DNA of 24,738 bases from a virus, in IMG/VR virus record IMGVR_UViG_3300005747_000869, positions 1 to 24,738 of that record. One strand, written 5' to 3'. A model generated the notes under the pieces. The model ran no database searches. It had not been told where the DNA came from and saw only the letters and a list, made by a program, of their open reading frames with translations. Positions within the stretch are counted from its first letter, which is position 1; each line of letters opens with the position of its first letter. Both the position numbers and the translations under genes were made by a program. Below are positions 5,785 through 13,836 of this stretch, piece by piece.

Positions 5785-6041
5785 TAGACTACAGTTTCGT
5801 ACAGCGTCTCAACATCATCGTTCTCTGTTTTGACTTCGTTGAGATTTTGCTTGTGAAATATGTTTGCCATTTTACGAAGATATTTTTTAGGAACTTGAGT
5901 ATCATCCTCAACATCCTGTAAAATATTTTTGATTAGATCACGCTCAGCACCCATTCGTGTCATTGAATTAGAAATTTCTTCCAACGCACCACGGATACGC
6001 TTCTTTGTTTCATCATCACTAGGAATCACTACATTACTCAT
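5784..6041 (-). CDS. DsbA-like small helical protein, 85 residues
   Basis: The 85-residue protein has a helical core EISNSMTRMGAERDLIKNIL (about 22-41) and then PKKYLRKMANIFHKQN. The pattern, helix with RMxxERD followed by a Pro-Lys turn and xxFHKQN, reminds me of T4 DsbA, a small double-stranded-DNA-binding protein linked to late transcription, and of related small marine-phage proteins. The assignment rests on pattern memory only. Its position close to gp45, the mobile activator of late transcription in T4, is consistent. The start at 6041 overlaps the preceding gene by 8 bases and has a weak GAG site. Confidence 0.6.
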   Translation of the reverse strand: MSNVVIPSDDETKKRIRGALEEISNSMTRMGAERDLIKNILQDVEDDTQVPKKYLRKMANIFHKQNLNEVKTENDDVETLYETVV

Positions 6042-6219
6042 TATTACTCGCTTTCTGTTCTTCTTGTTCTTTCTTTAGTTCTTCTTGTGCTGCCATTAAA
6101 ATTGATTCTCGAACCTGCCCAATTTGAGAAAGTTCTCCGCCTTCGAAAGCACCACGTTTTGAACATACATCAATAATTCGCACAATTGCTTTAACTGTTT
6201 GTAGATTTATTTCAACCAT
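6034..6219 (-). CDS. Small conserved hypothetical protein next to the clamp, 61 residues
   Basis: This 61-residue protein begins MVEINLQTVKAIVRIIDVCS, continues KRGAFEGGELSQIGQVRE and ends in a Glu/Gln/Lys-rich coil. A similar short protein with an RGAF-x-x-x-EL motif occurs, as I recall, just after gp45 in many cyanophages; its function is unknown. It may be a clamp- or transcription-associated factor, but nothing in the sequence proves this. The ATG has GGGAG 8 bases upstream and overlaps the gp45 end by 8 bases, placing it in the replication operon. Confidence 0.8.
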   Translation of the reverse strand: MVEINLQTVKAIVRIIDVCSKRGAFEGGELSQIGQVRESILMAAQEELKKEQEEQKASNNE

Positions 6220-6874
6220 TATATTTACTCCCTGCTTCAGTTGCTACCCAGTACTCAACACTCTTTCCTTGAAAATGCGAGATACCTTTTTGAGAAATTG
6301 ATACAACATAGTCTTGCTGAATAAACTTGAAGTTCTCAACTTTGAATACAAAGTCAAACTCGGCATCAGTTGTTAGATCTAAATCTTGAGAGAACTTGTT
6401 GGATGTTGGATTCTTACTGTCGGTAGCAACAAGTGTTATCTTTCCATCACTACCTTTTACTACAATCTCTGGTAGACCCAACTGATTTGCTGCATTAGTA
6501 ATCTTCTTGAGATCGTCCCATTTGAAACCAAACTTCACGTCTACTGATGGCAGTTCGATTGCTTTCTCAGGTGGCGCAGTTACCATAGACGCATCGGTGT
6601 AGGTATAACTCGAAGAGTTCTTACCTTCACTAATTGTAAGTGAGTTGTCACCAAAGTCATACTCACCGTTTTCAAATAACGTGGCAAGACCCAACAGTTG
6701 ATTCAACTCATACACTGCAAAGTCTTTAGGAAACGACTCAGCAACAGTAACTTGTGCCAGAATGTTTTTCTGTTCAGATACTGTGCGCAGTGTGTTACCT
6801 GCTTTGACTGAGATCGAAGGATTGATGCTAGAAAAGTTCTTCAATACGTTGAAGGTTTGTTCACTGATTTTCAT
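6212..6874 (-). CDS. 45: gp45 sliding clamp
   Basis: The 220-residue protein matches T4 gp45 (228 residues), the trimeric sliding clamp that tethers DNA polymerase and also activates late transcription through gp55 and gp33. MKISEQTFNVLKNFSSINPS aligns with the gp45 N-terminus, and the segments FAVYELNQLLGLATLF, APPEKAIELPSVD and the C-terminal VEYWVATEAGS are equivalent to T4 segments. GGAG lies 9 bases before the ATG. The gene overlaps the DUF3310-like gene by 14 bases. In T4, gp45 lies directly before gp44; here six small accessory genes are inserted between them. Confidence 0.95.
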   Translation of the reverse strand: MKISEQTFNVLKNFSSINPSISVKAGNTLRTVSEQKNILAQVTVAESFPKDFAVYELNQLLGLATLFENGEYDFGDNSLTISEGKNSSSYTYTDASMVTAPPEKAIELPSVDVKFGFKWDDLKKITNAANQLGLPEIVVKGSDGKITLVATDSKNPTSNKFSQDLDLTTDAEFDFVFKVENFKFIQQDYVVSISQKGISHFQGKSVEYWVATEAGSKYNG

Positions 6875-7157
6875 TATCTATTACTCCATGTTGTGCGTCA
6901 TGATTATACAACGCCATAATTCCATAATGTAAGATCTTCATTAGATCCTTTCTTGCTTCTTCGGTACTACCTTTGTTGCCATACCTTTGGGCATACTTCA
7001 TAATATTCCCAATGGTGAAACCTGCTCCATGACCAGCATCAAAAATAAACTCCGATGCTTGAAATTTATTCTTGCTGTAGTGTTGATCATAGGTATTGTC
7101 GATATAATTCATCAACTGCTGCACTAGTTCTGCTTCATTATATTTGTATTCGCTCAC
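6861..7157 (-). CDS. DUF3310-like protein
   Basis: The 98-residue protein has the DUF3310 (PF11753) signature: hydrophobic and aromatic residues, then GFTIGNIMKYAQRYGNK, then EEARKDLMKILHYGIMAL. This pattern (IGNxxKYxxRYGxK...DLxKxxHY) is common in phage proteins of unknown role, sometimes fused to or near nucleotide-metabolism enzymes. The start is GTG at 7157, overlapping the glycosyltransferase stop by 4 bases (GTGA), with AAGGA 9 bases upstream. It directly precedes gp45 and is co-transcribed with it from the promoter at 8043-8071. Confidence 0.82.
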   Translation of the reverse strand: MSEYKYNEAELVQQLMNYIDNTYDQHYSKNKFQASEFIFDAGHGAGFTIGNIMKYAQRYGNKGSTEEARKDLMKILHYGIMALYNHDAQHGVIDNENQ

Positions 7158-8011
7158 TTGCGTTTTTCCTTTCCTATCTTGTCAGGATCAGCAGTAGCAG
7201 TAGCACCAATTTGTGCTAGATCTGCCAAAGAACCACCAAAGGTATATGATCCAGTATGATCTAGTTTCATCCAAGGGCACAACCATGTATCAACACCACA
7301 CTCACGCATCCACTGACAAAACATATAGTCCTCGGAGAGATACCGCTTAGTCTTAGGATCGATAAGTGCTTGAAAGTACATCATGATCTCACGCGAACCA
7401 TCAAAGTGTTGTGTTCGAACGTGATCAGGTTTGTACGAGTAGTCTGGATATGCTGCATCAAACTTAGTGAAGGCATCCTTAGTGACCATCATGAACCCAG
7501 TACCACCTTCAAGCACCTTAACAGGTTCACTTAGTTTTACTTGAGTTTGCCCCTCAGCAGGATTGAACACATAGTCCCCAACAAACTTCTGTAGTTGGTT
7601 TGGATCTTTGTCAGCAAAACCACGATCAACTGCTTGCTTGATCTTTTCCCATGCGATAGTCTTTTTGGGATATGGTCCACAAACAATCTTCTTGCCATCA
7701 GGATCATTCTCATCCATTATTGCAGCAAGACTGAGTACATCGTTTGGATCAAATCCAATGTCACTATCAATGAACATCAGATGAGTGAAGTCTGATCGAA
7801 CGAACTCATCTGCGCAATAGTTTCGTGCACGAGTGATAAGTGATTCATTGAATAGGTAGAAGAAACGTATATCAATGTCATATGCCTGACTCATCTTGGC
7901 GAGGTCAGCAGTTGACTTAGTGTACATTCCGTGACATTGCCCACCATACATTGGTGTGGCAACGAAGATTTTCTTTTTGCGAAGTTCGCTCAGTTCAATC
8001 GTCAGTTCCAT
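7154..8011 (-). CDS. GT-A fold glycosyltransferase (family 2/Anp1-like)
   Basis: The 285-residue protein starts with KKKIFVATPMYGG, a nucleotide-sugar-binding first strand, and has FNESLITRARNYCADEF followed by HLMFIDSDIGF, in which DSD (about 82-84) is the DxD metal motif of GT-A glycosyltransferases. LEGGTGFMMVTKDAF and YLSEDYMFCQWMRECG resemble the acceptor and catalytic regions of phage GT2-like enzymes. Similar proteins are common in marine T4-like phages. The acceptor is not identifiable; it could be modified DNA bases (a hydroxymethylpyrimidine from the dioxygenase would be a natural target), a virion protein or a cell-surface glycan. GGAG lies 5 bases before the ATG, and a sigma70-like promoter lies 32 bases upstream. 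Confidence 0.85.
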   Translation of the reverse strand: MELTIELSELRKKKIFVATPMYGGQCHGMYTKSTADLAKMSQAYDIDIRFFYLFNESLITRARNYCADEFVRSDFTHLMFIDSDIGFDPNDVLSLAAIMDENDPDGKKIVCGPYPKKTIAWEKIKQAVDRGFADKDPNQLQKFVGDYVFNPAEGQTQVKLSEPVKVLEGGTGFMMVTKDAFTKFDAAYPDYSYKPDHVRTQHFDGSREIMMYFQALIDPKTKRYLSEDYMFCQWMRECGVDTWLCPWMKLDHTGSYTFGGSLADLAQIGATATADPDKIGKEKRK

Positions 8012-8042
8012 AATATCTCCATAATAATAAATTCATAATACA

Positions 8043-8071
8043 AGTATAAAGCAAACTTCTTATTTAGTCAA
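8043..8071 (-). promoter_or_regulatory. Sigma70-like promoter for glycosyltransferase-DUF3310-gp45
   Basis: The minus strand has TTGACT (8066-8071), 17 bp of spacer and TATACT (8043-8048). The last T of the -35 box is the first base of the TAA stop of the CobS-like gene. Confidence 0.75.
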
Positions 8072-9218
8072 GTTTTTGTTCAGGTTCAGAAGAAACTTCC
8101 TCAGAAGATTCCTCTATCTGAACGCCAGCGTCAATCTTAGAATAAAGATCAGCGAAAGAAACTTTGGTGTCATCGTCGAAACGATTGATACACATTTGAA
8201 TCGCCTTCATACGATCACCAAAGATTGAGTATGCTTTAGCAATATGAACCAAACGACGAGTAGATATAATTTCATCAACACCACCATCATAAAAAGTTTT
8301 GCGAATGATATCTGCCCAGTCAACAAGTTTCTCGACAAACTCATCATCGTTTACTTTCAAATCAGCAAACATATTACCAAGAATCTTTTTCTCGATTGAT
8401 GGTGTTGGATAAGATTGCTCAACAGTAATAGGGAAACGTTCAAGGAATGCTTCGTTCATTACGTTAGTGCCGATGAATCGACCATCGTCAGATCCCTTGC
8501 CCTTAGTGTTAGCAGTGGCGACTACGGTGAAACCAGATGCGGGAGTAACGTACTCCCCAGTCTTCTTGATGAAGTATCCGCCACCCTCAAGGATGGACTG
8601 GAGACACATAACCTTTGCTGGATTAGCAAGGTCAATCTCATCACAAAGCAGAACTGCACCAAGTTCCATTGCTTTGATGACTGGTCCTTTGAAGAACTTA
8701 GTCTCACCGTTTACCAAACGGAAACCGCCAATGAGGTCATCCTCATCAGTCTCAATCGTGAAGTTCACGCGAATCACTTCACGGTTGGTCACCGCACAAG
8801 CTTGTTCTACACTCAGCGTTTTACCATTACCTGATAGACCAGTAATGTATAGAGGGTAGAACATTTTAGATTTGACAACATCTTTTACAAGACTGAAGTT
8901 GCCAAAGGGAGTGAATAATGGATCAGTCGCAGGAACAAGATTTTCCTGAAATGATTCTGATTCCATATTCATATTCTGTTTCGCAGCAGGTGCTGGTTCA
9001 ACAGTTTTCTTTTTCATCGGAACAACATTGGCGTTCAGATTCATTTTGTACATACCACGTCCTGCGCGGAGACTTTTATCACCAAAGATCCACGAAGGAT
9101 ATCCGACACCTGCTTCATCAGCAATCGATTGGATTACCGAACGTGGCGCAGTGAAGTCTGGTCCAAGTTTTTTAACAAGTGCTGTTTCAAGTGTTTCAAT
9201 ACGAGTTTGCTTATCCAT
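8064..9218 (-). CDS. cobS: CobS/MoxR-like AAA+ ATPase
   Basis: The 384-residue protein has an N-terminal CobS-type segment (EAGVGYPSWIFGDKSLRAGR), then an AAA+ core: Walker A GLSGNGKT (127-134), Walker B AVLLCDEIDLA (187-197), and ATANTKGKGSDDGRF with sensor 1. It is the type annotated CobS in cyanophages. In aerobic cobaltochelatase, CobS and CobT form a ring-shaped chaperone for CobN. Here it lies just after a CobT-like VWA protein but no CobN is present, so a general MoxR/VWA-type remodelling role is as likely as cobalamin synthesis. I chose ATG at 9218 rather than 9236 because GAGAGAGG lies 7 bases ahead and CobS-like N-termini begin near here. The C-terminus is Glu/Ser-rich. Confidence 0.9.
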   Translation of the reverse strand: MDKQTRIETLETALVKKLGPDFTAPRSVIQSIADEAGVGYPSWIFGDKSLRAGRGMYKMNLNANVVPMKKKTVEPAPAAKQNMNMESESFQENLVPATDPLFTPFGNFSLVKDVVKSKMFYPLYITGLSGNGKTLSVEQACAVTNREVIRVNFTIETDEDDLIGGFRLVNGETKFFKGPVIKAMELGAVLLCDEIDLANPAKVMCLQSILEGGGYFIKKTGEYVTPASGFTVVATANTKGKGSDDGRFIGTNVMNEAFLERFPITVEQSYPTPSIEKKILGNMFADLKVNDDEFVEKLVDWADIIRKTFYDGGVDEIISTRRLVHIAKAYSIFGDRMKAIQMCINRFDDDTKVSFADLYSKIDAGVQIEESSEEVSSEPEQKLD

Positions 9219-9225
9219 AATATAG

Positions 9226-9338
9226 TCCTCTCTCAAAGGTTTAAAAAATACTCAATCAATACATCTATTCTACCATATAACCGTCTCAAAGTAAAGTTTT
9301 TTCTGAAACTAAATTGCTTGCAGAATCAATCACTTACG
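9226..9338 (-). repeat. Repeated intergenic module, copy A
   Basis: This region shares an ordered set of elements with 11716-11840 and 16099-16222: the preceding gene's end with AATCAA...ACTTA on the plus strand, an AAAG/TTTTT-like patch, a sigma70-like promoter, and a leader with CTCTCTCA (plus strand) placed before the next ATG. The three copies are diverged but collinear. Confidence 0.5.
9267..9295 (-). promoter_or_regulatory. Sigma70-like promoter for the CobS-like gene
   Basis: The minus strand has TTTACT (9290-9295), 17 bp of spacer and TAGAAT (9267-9272). It sits in the gap between the CobT-like and CobS-like genes, about 50 bases before the CobS-like start. Confidence 0.65.
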
Positions 9339-11511
9339 AAATTTCTTCAATAAATTCATTCAACATCTGTCTGGAAACCAACTTTTTCTTGTTTGCAGTA
9401 CGGAAACTCCTGAGAATCTCACCCTTTTTGGCAGATTCACTGACTTCAAACGAACCATTCGATGTCTCAAGAGACTTACCACCTTTGATCATAAAGTATT
9501 TGTCATATCCAAGACCAGTAACATTAGCGAAGTTATTTTTTTTGAACAAATCATAATACTTCTCAGCAGAGTCGCGTGTCTTTTCAAAACTCATAAGTGT
9601 GTCGACAAACTTATATTTCGCTGCTGAAATAATACGATATCCAACCACTGTCGAACCAGTCCTCGCTTTGTACATTTGAATCAGTCTTTTTGTGCAGTTA
9701 TCTTTGTTGATATTGTATGTGTTTCTAGTTACATGATCACTAATGATGCATCTCTCAAGATTTCTTACATTTATCCCTGAAGGTGGTCTCAATGAAGAAA
9801 CAGATTTTCGTCTATCACCATCACGTGTTTCGTAACTAACAGTCGTATTAGTATTATGCGAATCACCATCAGTCAGAATAATTGTGTTTACAATGTCAAC
9901 TGGGTTTGTTCGTTGAAACTCATTGTGTATAGAACTTGCGACAAGCAGAGTCGAGTCTAATGGTGTACCATATAGTCTCCATGTATCTCTCAAATATCTG
10001 CAGTATTTCCCCATCATCAACAAACGACCACTCATAGCACTGAAATCTTTTTTGGTCATTTTGTTATTGAAGAACTCTATCAATTGGAATCTTTCAATTG
10101 GCACAAGAGTGTTGTCGCGCATATTAGAAGTATCTAATTGTGGTTCCTCAGCATAAAAATCCTCAGATGGTGAATTAGAAAATGCATACACGCGGAATGG
10201 TATATTTACTTGTCGGCAAAAGTGAACAAGATTCAAAGTCTGCTCAACAGTTTTGTATATGTCGTTGACCATTGAACCAGACCAATCAAGATACATGATC
10301 ATGCCGTGGTTCTTGCCGTCAGGAACGATGTTTACTTTACGGAAGATATCATCATTGTATTTGTATGAGTTCATCTTCACTGGGTCAATCACACCAGTCT
10401 TAGAGATATATGATCGAGAGTAATTAGTAGCAGACTTCTTCATCTCAAACTCTTTGACGAGATAGTTGATCGTTCTTTTGTTATTGACAGTAAACTCTTT
10501 CAGCAATTTACTTGCCTTTGATTCAAGCGCAGTATTAAACGCATCGCATTGATCATCCGCATAATATCCATCTTCGTGGTGGGGTCGAAGGATAGAAACA
10601 AATTTAGTGTTCAGAATAGTTTTGTAATCTGTCACAAATTGTTTGTGATCAATATCGGTAGTCATGTATGTTTTAATGGTGGAGAAGTTGACGCTCTGTC
10701 CATGTTCACCTTCGATAGCGTCGCGAAGCATCTGATCAGTCTTTGCTACCAACTCATCTTCAGGACTTTTTGAGTCTTCAACATCCTCTTCAGTTTCACC
10801 CTTTGCCTCTGAGTTATCTTCACTTTCAGATTCCTCTTCATCAGATTCTTCAGCATCTTGATAACCATCATCGTATGCTTCATCATCAGACTCATCGTCT
10901 TCTTCACCTTGTTCCATTTCTTCAGAAGGCGATGGCATATTTTGCATTTGCTCTTGCTGTTTGTCTTTTGCTTCAGCATACAATCGCTCACAGATATCAA
11001 CTACCTGCTCCCATGTTTCTGCTACAGCAATCTCATCGATCCAGTGTTGCTCGTCTTTTTCAATACGAACACCAGCAGACATACCACATTTGAAATAAAC
11101 GTTGATGCGATCGATCAAATTCATTTCGTTGATATCATCGATGTCACCACCGAAAAAGTTTTCAGCAAGCATCTTACGATAAGACTTGACAAACTCACGT
11201 CGAAGTCCTTGATACTTTCGCTGAATTAATTTTTCGATACGTGCATCTTCAACTACGTTTAGAAATGATTTGAATGCTTTACCTTTACTTTTATCGGTAA
11301 CAGCATCATGTAAACCTTGCTCTGGTGTGTACAGAGCATGACCAACCTCATGACCAACGAGGTGGTCATAGGTATAGTCTTTCATGTCGTTCCACTGGGG
11401 AAGTGTAAGGACACGATCTTTTACATCGAATGATGCAGTAGGAACGTTGTCGTGAACCACTGTAAGATTTTCAGTGGCGAGAAGTTTAGCGAGAATATCT
11501 TTAGTATTCAT
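9334..11511 (-). CDS. cobT: CobT-like protein: HExxH metallopeptidase-like and VWA domains
   Basis: The 725-residue protein opens with a peptidase-like region containing HEVGHALYTPEQG (His54-Glu55-x-x-His58), a zincin HExxH motif. A long Asp/Glu/Ser-rich low-complexity stretch (about residues 195-260) follows, as in CobT proteins. The C-terminal half is a von Willebrand A domain with the MIDAS motif MYLDWSGSM (about 400) and TIILTDGDSHN. It pairs with the AAA+ CobS-like protein next to it; VWA proteins commonly serve as adaptors of MoxR/CobS ATPases. The HExxH suggests proteolysis or metal insertion, but activity is not proven. Start 11511 has AAGGG upstream inside the end of the 64-residue gene. 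Confidence 0.85.
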   Translation of the reverse strand: MNTKDILAKLLATENLTVVHDNVPTASFDVKDRVLTLPQWNDMKDYTYDHLVGHEVGHALYTPEQGLHDAVTDKSKGKAFKSFLNVVEDARIEKLIQRKYQGLRREFVKSYRKMLAENFFGGDIDDINEMNLIDRINVYFKCGMSAGVRIEKDEQHWIDEIAVAETWEQVVDICERLYAEAKDKQQEQMQNMPSPSEEMEQGEEDDESDDEAYDDGYQDAEESDEEESESEDNSEAKGETEEDVEDSKSPEDELVAKTDQMLRDAIEGEHGQSVNFSTIKTYMTTDIDHKQFVTDYKTILNTKFVSILRPHHEDGYYADDQCDAFNTALESKASKLLKEFTVNNKRTINYLVKEFEMKKSATNYSRSYISKTGVIDPVKMNSYKYNDDIFRKVNIVPDGKNHGMIMYLDWSGSMVNDIYKTVEQTLNLVHFCRQVNIPFRVYAFSNSPSEDFYAEEPQLDTSNMRDNTLVPIERFQLIEFFNNKMTKKDFSAMSGRLLMMGKYCRYLRDTWRLYGTPLDSTLLVASSIHNEFQRTNPVDIVNTIILTDGDSHNTNTTVSYETRDGDRRKSVSSLRPPSGINVRNLERCIISDHVTRNTYNINKDNCTKRLIQMYKARTGSTVVGYRIISAAKYKFVDTLMSFEKTRDSAEKYYDLFKKNNFANVTGLGYDKYFMIKGGKSLETSNGSFEVSESAKKGEILRSFRTANKKKLVSRQMLNEFIEEIS

Positions 11512-11520
11512 AAAAAACCC

Positions 11521-11715
11521 TTATTCAAAAAGGTCAGATTGAATAGGGGTTAATTCAAAACCAAATTTCAATTTAGCGTCAAAAAAGCAGGTAGCATCAA
11601 CCGTAGTTTTTACGCGACCAGTTTTTTTATCAGTAATACATAAACGAGTAGCACCGTACGCATCATAGTTTTCAGCAACTTCAGTAAGATAAAAAGTTTT
11701 AGTAGTAGTAGTCAT
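11521..11715 (-). CDS. Hypothetical protein, 64 residues
   Basis: This small protein begins MTTTTKTFYLTEVAENYDAY and contains ATRLCITDKKTGRVKTTVDA, a beta-rich pattern. I recognise no family. The start has AGAGAGG 8 bases upstream, and its own promoter lies at 11745-11773, so it is expressed as the first gene of the CobT/CobS transcript. The spacing to CobT is 9 bases. Many Thr codons near the start are ACT/ACA repeats. Confidence 0.75.
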   Translation of the reverse strand: MTTTTKTFYLTEVAENYDAYGATRLCITDKKTGRVKTTVDATCFFDAKLKFGFELTPIQSDLFE

Positions 11716-11840
11716 ATAACACCTCTCTCAGTTAAGTTACAACCATTGTACTCCAACTAGTCTCAAAAGTAAAGCTTTTTGCTATACTTTGTGGCTATAT
11801 GCATATAGCTAAAAGTAATATGCTGTAAAATCAACTACTT
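11716..11840 (-). repeat. Repeated intergenic module, copy B
   Basis: This copy is collinear with the modules at 9226-9338 and 16099-16222: AATCAACTACTTA at the end of the kinase gene, an AAGCTTTTTG patch, a promoter, and a CTCTCTCA leader (plus-strand readings). It carries an extra insert of about 30 bases holding the palindrome at 11794-11809. Confidence 0.5.
11745..11773 (-). promoter_or_regulatory. Sigma70-like promoter for the CobT operon
   Basis: The minus strand has TTTACT (11768-11773), 17 bp of spacer and TACAAT (11745-11750), about 30 bases upstream of the 64-residue gene. Its -35 box abuts the inner arm of the inverted repeat at 11773-11851. Confidence 0.7.
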
Positions 11841-11851
11841 AGCAAAAAGCT
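11773..11851. repeat. Nested inverted repeat: 12-bp arms around a 16-bp perfect palindrome
   Basis: The arms are AGCTTTTTGCTA (11773-11784) and TAGCAAAAAGCT (11840-11851), exact reverse complements. Between them is a perfect palindrome GCTATATGCATATAGC (11794-11809). The right arm encodes the last residues of the kinase gene; the left arm touches the -35 box of the next promoter. It could be a transcript-end stem-loop, a protein operator or a cruciform. No U-tract follows on the minus strand. Confidence 0.65.
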
Positions 11852-12430
11852 GACTATTTTGTCTGTATCTTCAGGTGTTTCGTGAGAGAACTCAACTACA
11901 CATCCCTTCTCTTCTCCGAATAGCGTCTGTCGGTCTCCGAACGCTTCGAGAACGTTCTGGCATTTAGTCCTAGTGGTTTGTATAAACTTATCTGATTGAT
12001 TGCTTCCTCGCTCCTTATAACGCTCCTCTCGGGTGTTATCAGAGACTGTTAGGTGTATTATAGTCAAATCATCACCCACTGCTTCGAAGAATGTCTTACT
12101 ATTAAGTCGGTCTCCCTCACCAAAGATTATCTCGTTTGGTTTGGTTTTGATCCACTCTATCGCTTTTGGTGCGACTGCCATACTGAGACGGTCTGTCCCA
12201 CTGAAGGTTTCGCCTTCTTCGTATTTACCAAGAACTCTATATGTGCCACGAATATGACGCACTATTGCTGCATCACCATCCTCTTCATCTTCATACTTAG
12301 AATGAACATGCGTATCAAGCAAATCCGTCACACGCTCTTGCGACCAGTTTTTTCCTATGCGTTTCATCAACGCCTTCATCAATGTAGACTTACCAGTTCC
12401 TGGAATACCAATAATGTAAAACAACTTCAT
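11831..12430 (-). CDS. P-loop kinase, candidate base/nucleotide kinase of a DNA-modification operon
   Basis: The 199-residue protein begins MKLFYIIGIPGTGKSTLMKA with Walker A GIPGTGKST (8-16). EIIFGEGDRL is the probable Walker B region and RYKERGSNQS a lid-like segment. It fits small P-loop kinases. Established knowledge: phages with hypermodified thymine encode a P-loop kinase that phosphorylates 5-hydroxymethyl-deoxyuridine in DNA, activating it for substitution by a pyrophosphorylase-like enzyme. Here the kinase overlaps the dioxygenase by one base (TGATG), with AAGGA 8 bases upstream, and is third after the pyrophosphorylase-like protein, which supports that role. A dNMP kinase or polynucleotide-kinase-like function remains possible. 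Confidence 0.75.
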   Translation of the reverse strand: MKLFYIIGIPGTGKSTLMKALMKRIGKNWSQERVTDLLDTHVHSKYEDEEDGDAAIVRHIRGTYRVLGKYEEGETFSGTDRLSMAVAPKAIEWIKTKPNEIIFGEGDRLNSKTFFEAVGDDLTIIHLTVSDNTREERYKERGSNQSDKFIQTTRTKCQNVLEAFGDRQTLFGEEKGCVVEFSHETPEDTDKIVSFLLSS

Positions 12431-13836
12431 CAGAAAAATCCTTCTAAGCTTGATTGCGTTTCATATGCCTCAGGATGATACTGCTGAACAATATCTTTCC
12501 CAAGTTTACTTTCCAAATAATCATACCACTCTTGCTGTGCCCACATATTAGGACTCACACCATTCCAGTATTCTCTCCATAATTTATGCTCTCTGTTGAG
12601 ACGACGATCGTCAACAAAGTTTTTGCGAGTCGTTTCATACTCCCAAGAACCGAGTTGATCCATATCTTCACGGAAGTAGTACACCAATGACATACGCATG
12701 AAATCATCCTCACCAGAGTCAGGTGCTTCGATAGGAGTGTTGCCGTGAATCACTCGCATGTTGTCAATTAGTAATAGATCTCCTGGACGAATGTTAATTG
12801 CTGCACGAACTTCAGGTGTCACCAAGTATCCGCCCTTCCAGTCTTTACCTTCAGGAGAGATCACTGTAAGGTTTGAATATCCTGCATTCAACGAACCAGC
12901 ATCACGATGACATGCCATCCGAGCATTACGATCCTTCGTTGTAGTGTTGACGGTAATTGTAGTGAATGTTGTATCCTCACCAATCAAGAACTTATTATCT
13001 AAACGTTTAGCAAACTCATTTTGTTTTTGCCAACGCATAGGAAGCATACGTTTAAACTCTGCCTCAAGTTTACGAGCAAATGGATAAGACTTTTCAAACT
13101 TCTCGCGATTGTGGTCAACGTATGCAGTAGCACGACCATAAGGAATGCGAGGATACCGTCCATAAAATCCAGCGATACCTGACCAAATAGCAGTAGCATA
13201 CGAGGTATCGCTAATCCATGTTTCTTTGAGCATCTTAGCATACTTGCCTGCATCTTCAACCGTCATGCCTGCCATTGCCATCATTGCTTGAGGAAAGAAG
13301 TTTTTGTAATCTGAATAACTATCCTCAATCTTAGTCGTCAACCAAACACCACCACGTATCTCATCTTTTTCTACTTCATGTTTCTTGCGCAGTGCTTCTA
13401 TTTGATCTGAACCATCGATTGCTTGCGGTTGTCCCTTGATATAATAGTCAAGTACATCTCGTTGGAAACTCGTCACCCACTCGCGACCACCTTGCGTTTC
13501 TTCTCTTGGACCTGCTGCAAGACCACGATTATTAGACTCTATCGCTGCATCAAATAATCCCTCATATGCACCACGTTGTTCTTCAGAAGTGAATACGTTT
13601 TTACGAAACTTGAATGCGATGGTAGTTTCATCCATCACAACTTTGTCACTCGTCATGTCTGTGGTTGGTAGATAGAAGTCAGCATCACTGTCAACTAGAA
13701 TGTCATACGAACTATCATCAACATACTTGCCAAGCACGTCATCATCTTTGACAATAAACTTGGCGACATAGACATCCTGTCCCTCGTCACCCTTGCCTTT
13801 CAACCACTGTTTTCCATTAATCTCAATCGTTTCCAT
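12430..13836 (-). CDS. TET/JBP-like Fe(II)/2-oxoglutarate dioxygenase
   Basis: The 468-residue protein has a C-terminal dioxygenase core. RIPYGRATAYV (230-240) leads to FTTITVNTTT, then CHRDAGS with HxD (His310, Asp312), then GGYLVTPE, RPGDLLLIDN, VIHGN (distal His364) and RMSLVYYFRE (Arg381). The order HxD - GG - PGD - HGN - R matches phage TET/JBP-family enzymes, which hydroxylate the 5-methyl group of thymine or methylcytosine in DNA. The first 200 residues contain no domain I recognise. ATG at 13836 overlaps the preceding stop by one base (TGATG); AGAGG lies upstream. Neighbours (pyrophosphorylase-like, kinase, ParB-like) are the expected partners in a hypermodification pathway. A non-DNA 2OG oxygenase is the alternative. 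Confidence 0.72.
   Translation of the reverse strand: METIEINGKQWLKGKGDEGQDVYVAKFIVKDDDVLGKYVDDSSYDILVDSDADFYLPTTDMTSDKVVMDETTIAFKFRKNVFTSEEQRGAYEGLFDAAIESNNRGLAAGPREETQGGREWVTSFQRDVLDYYIKGQPQAIDGSDQIEALRKKHEVEKDEIRGGVWLTTKIEDSYSDYKNFFPQAMMAMAGMTVEDAGKYAKMLKETWISDTSYATAIWSGIAGFYGRYPRIPYGRATAYVDHNREKFEKSYPFARKLEAEFKRMLPMRWQKQNEFAKRLDNKFLIGEDTTFTTITVNTTTKDRNARMACHRDAGSLNAGYSNLTVISPEGKDWKGGYLVTPEVRAAINIRPGDLLLIDNMRVIHGNTPIEAPDSGEDDFMRMSLVYYFREDMDQLGSWEYETTRKNFVDDRRLNREHKLWREYWNGVSPNMWAQQEWYDYLESKLGKDIVQQYHPEAYETQSSLEGFF

Noticed and set aside
8415-9225. Long plus-strand open frames opposite the CobS-like gene
   Set aside because: They are reading-frame shadows: low-complexity or unrecognisable proteins with no ribosome sites, while the minus-strand frame encodes a clear AAA+ ATPase.
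10743-11229. Plus-strand frames rich in His/Leu/Phe opposite the CobT-like gene
   Set aside because: They are the antisense of the Asp/Glu/Ser-rich stretch and helices of the CobT-like protein, with no start signals or family features.
11794-11809. Palindrome as an intrinsic terminator of the kinase transcript
   Set aside because: The stem is AT-rich and no U-tract follows on the minus strand, so it is reported as a repeat only.
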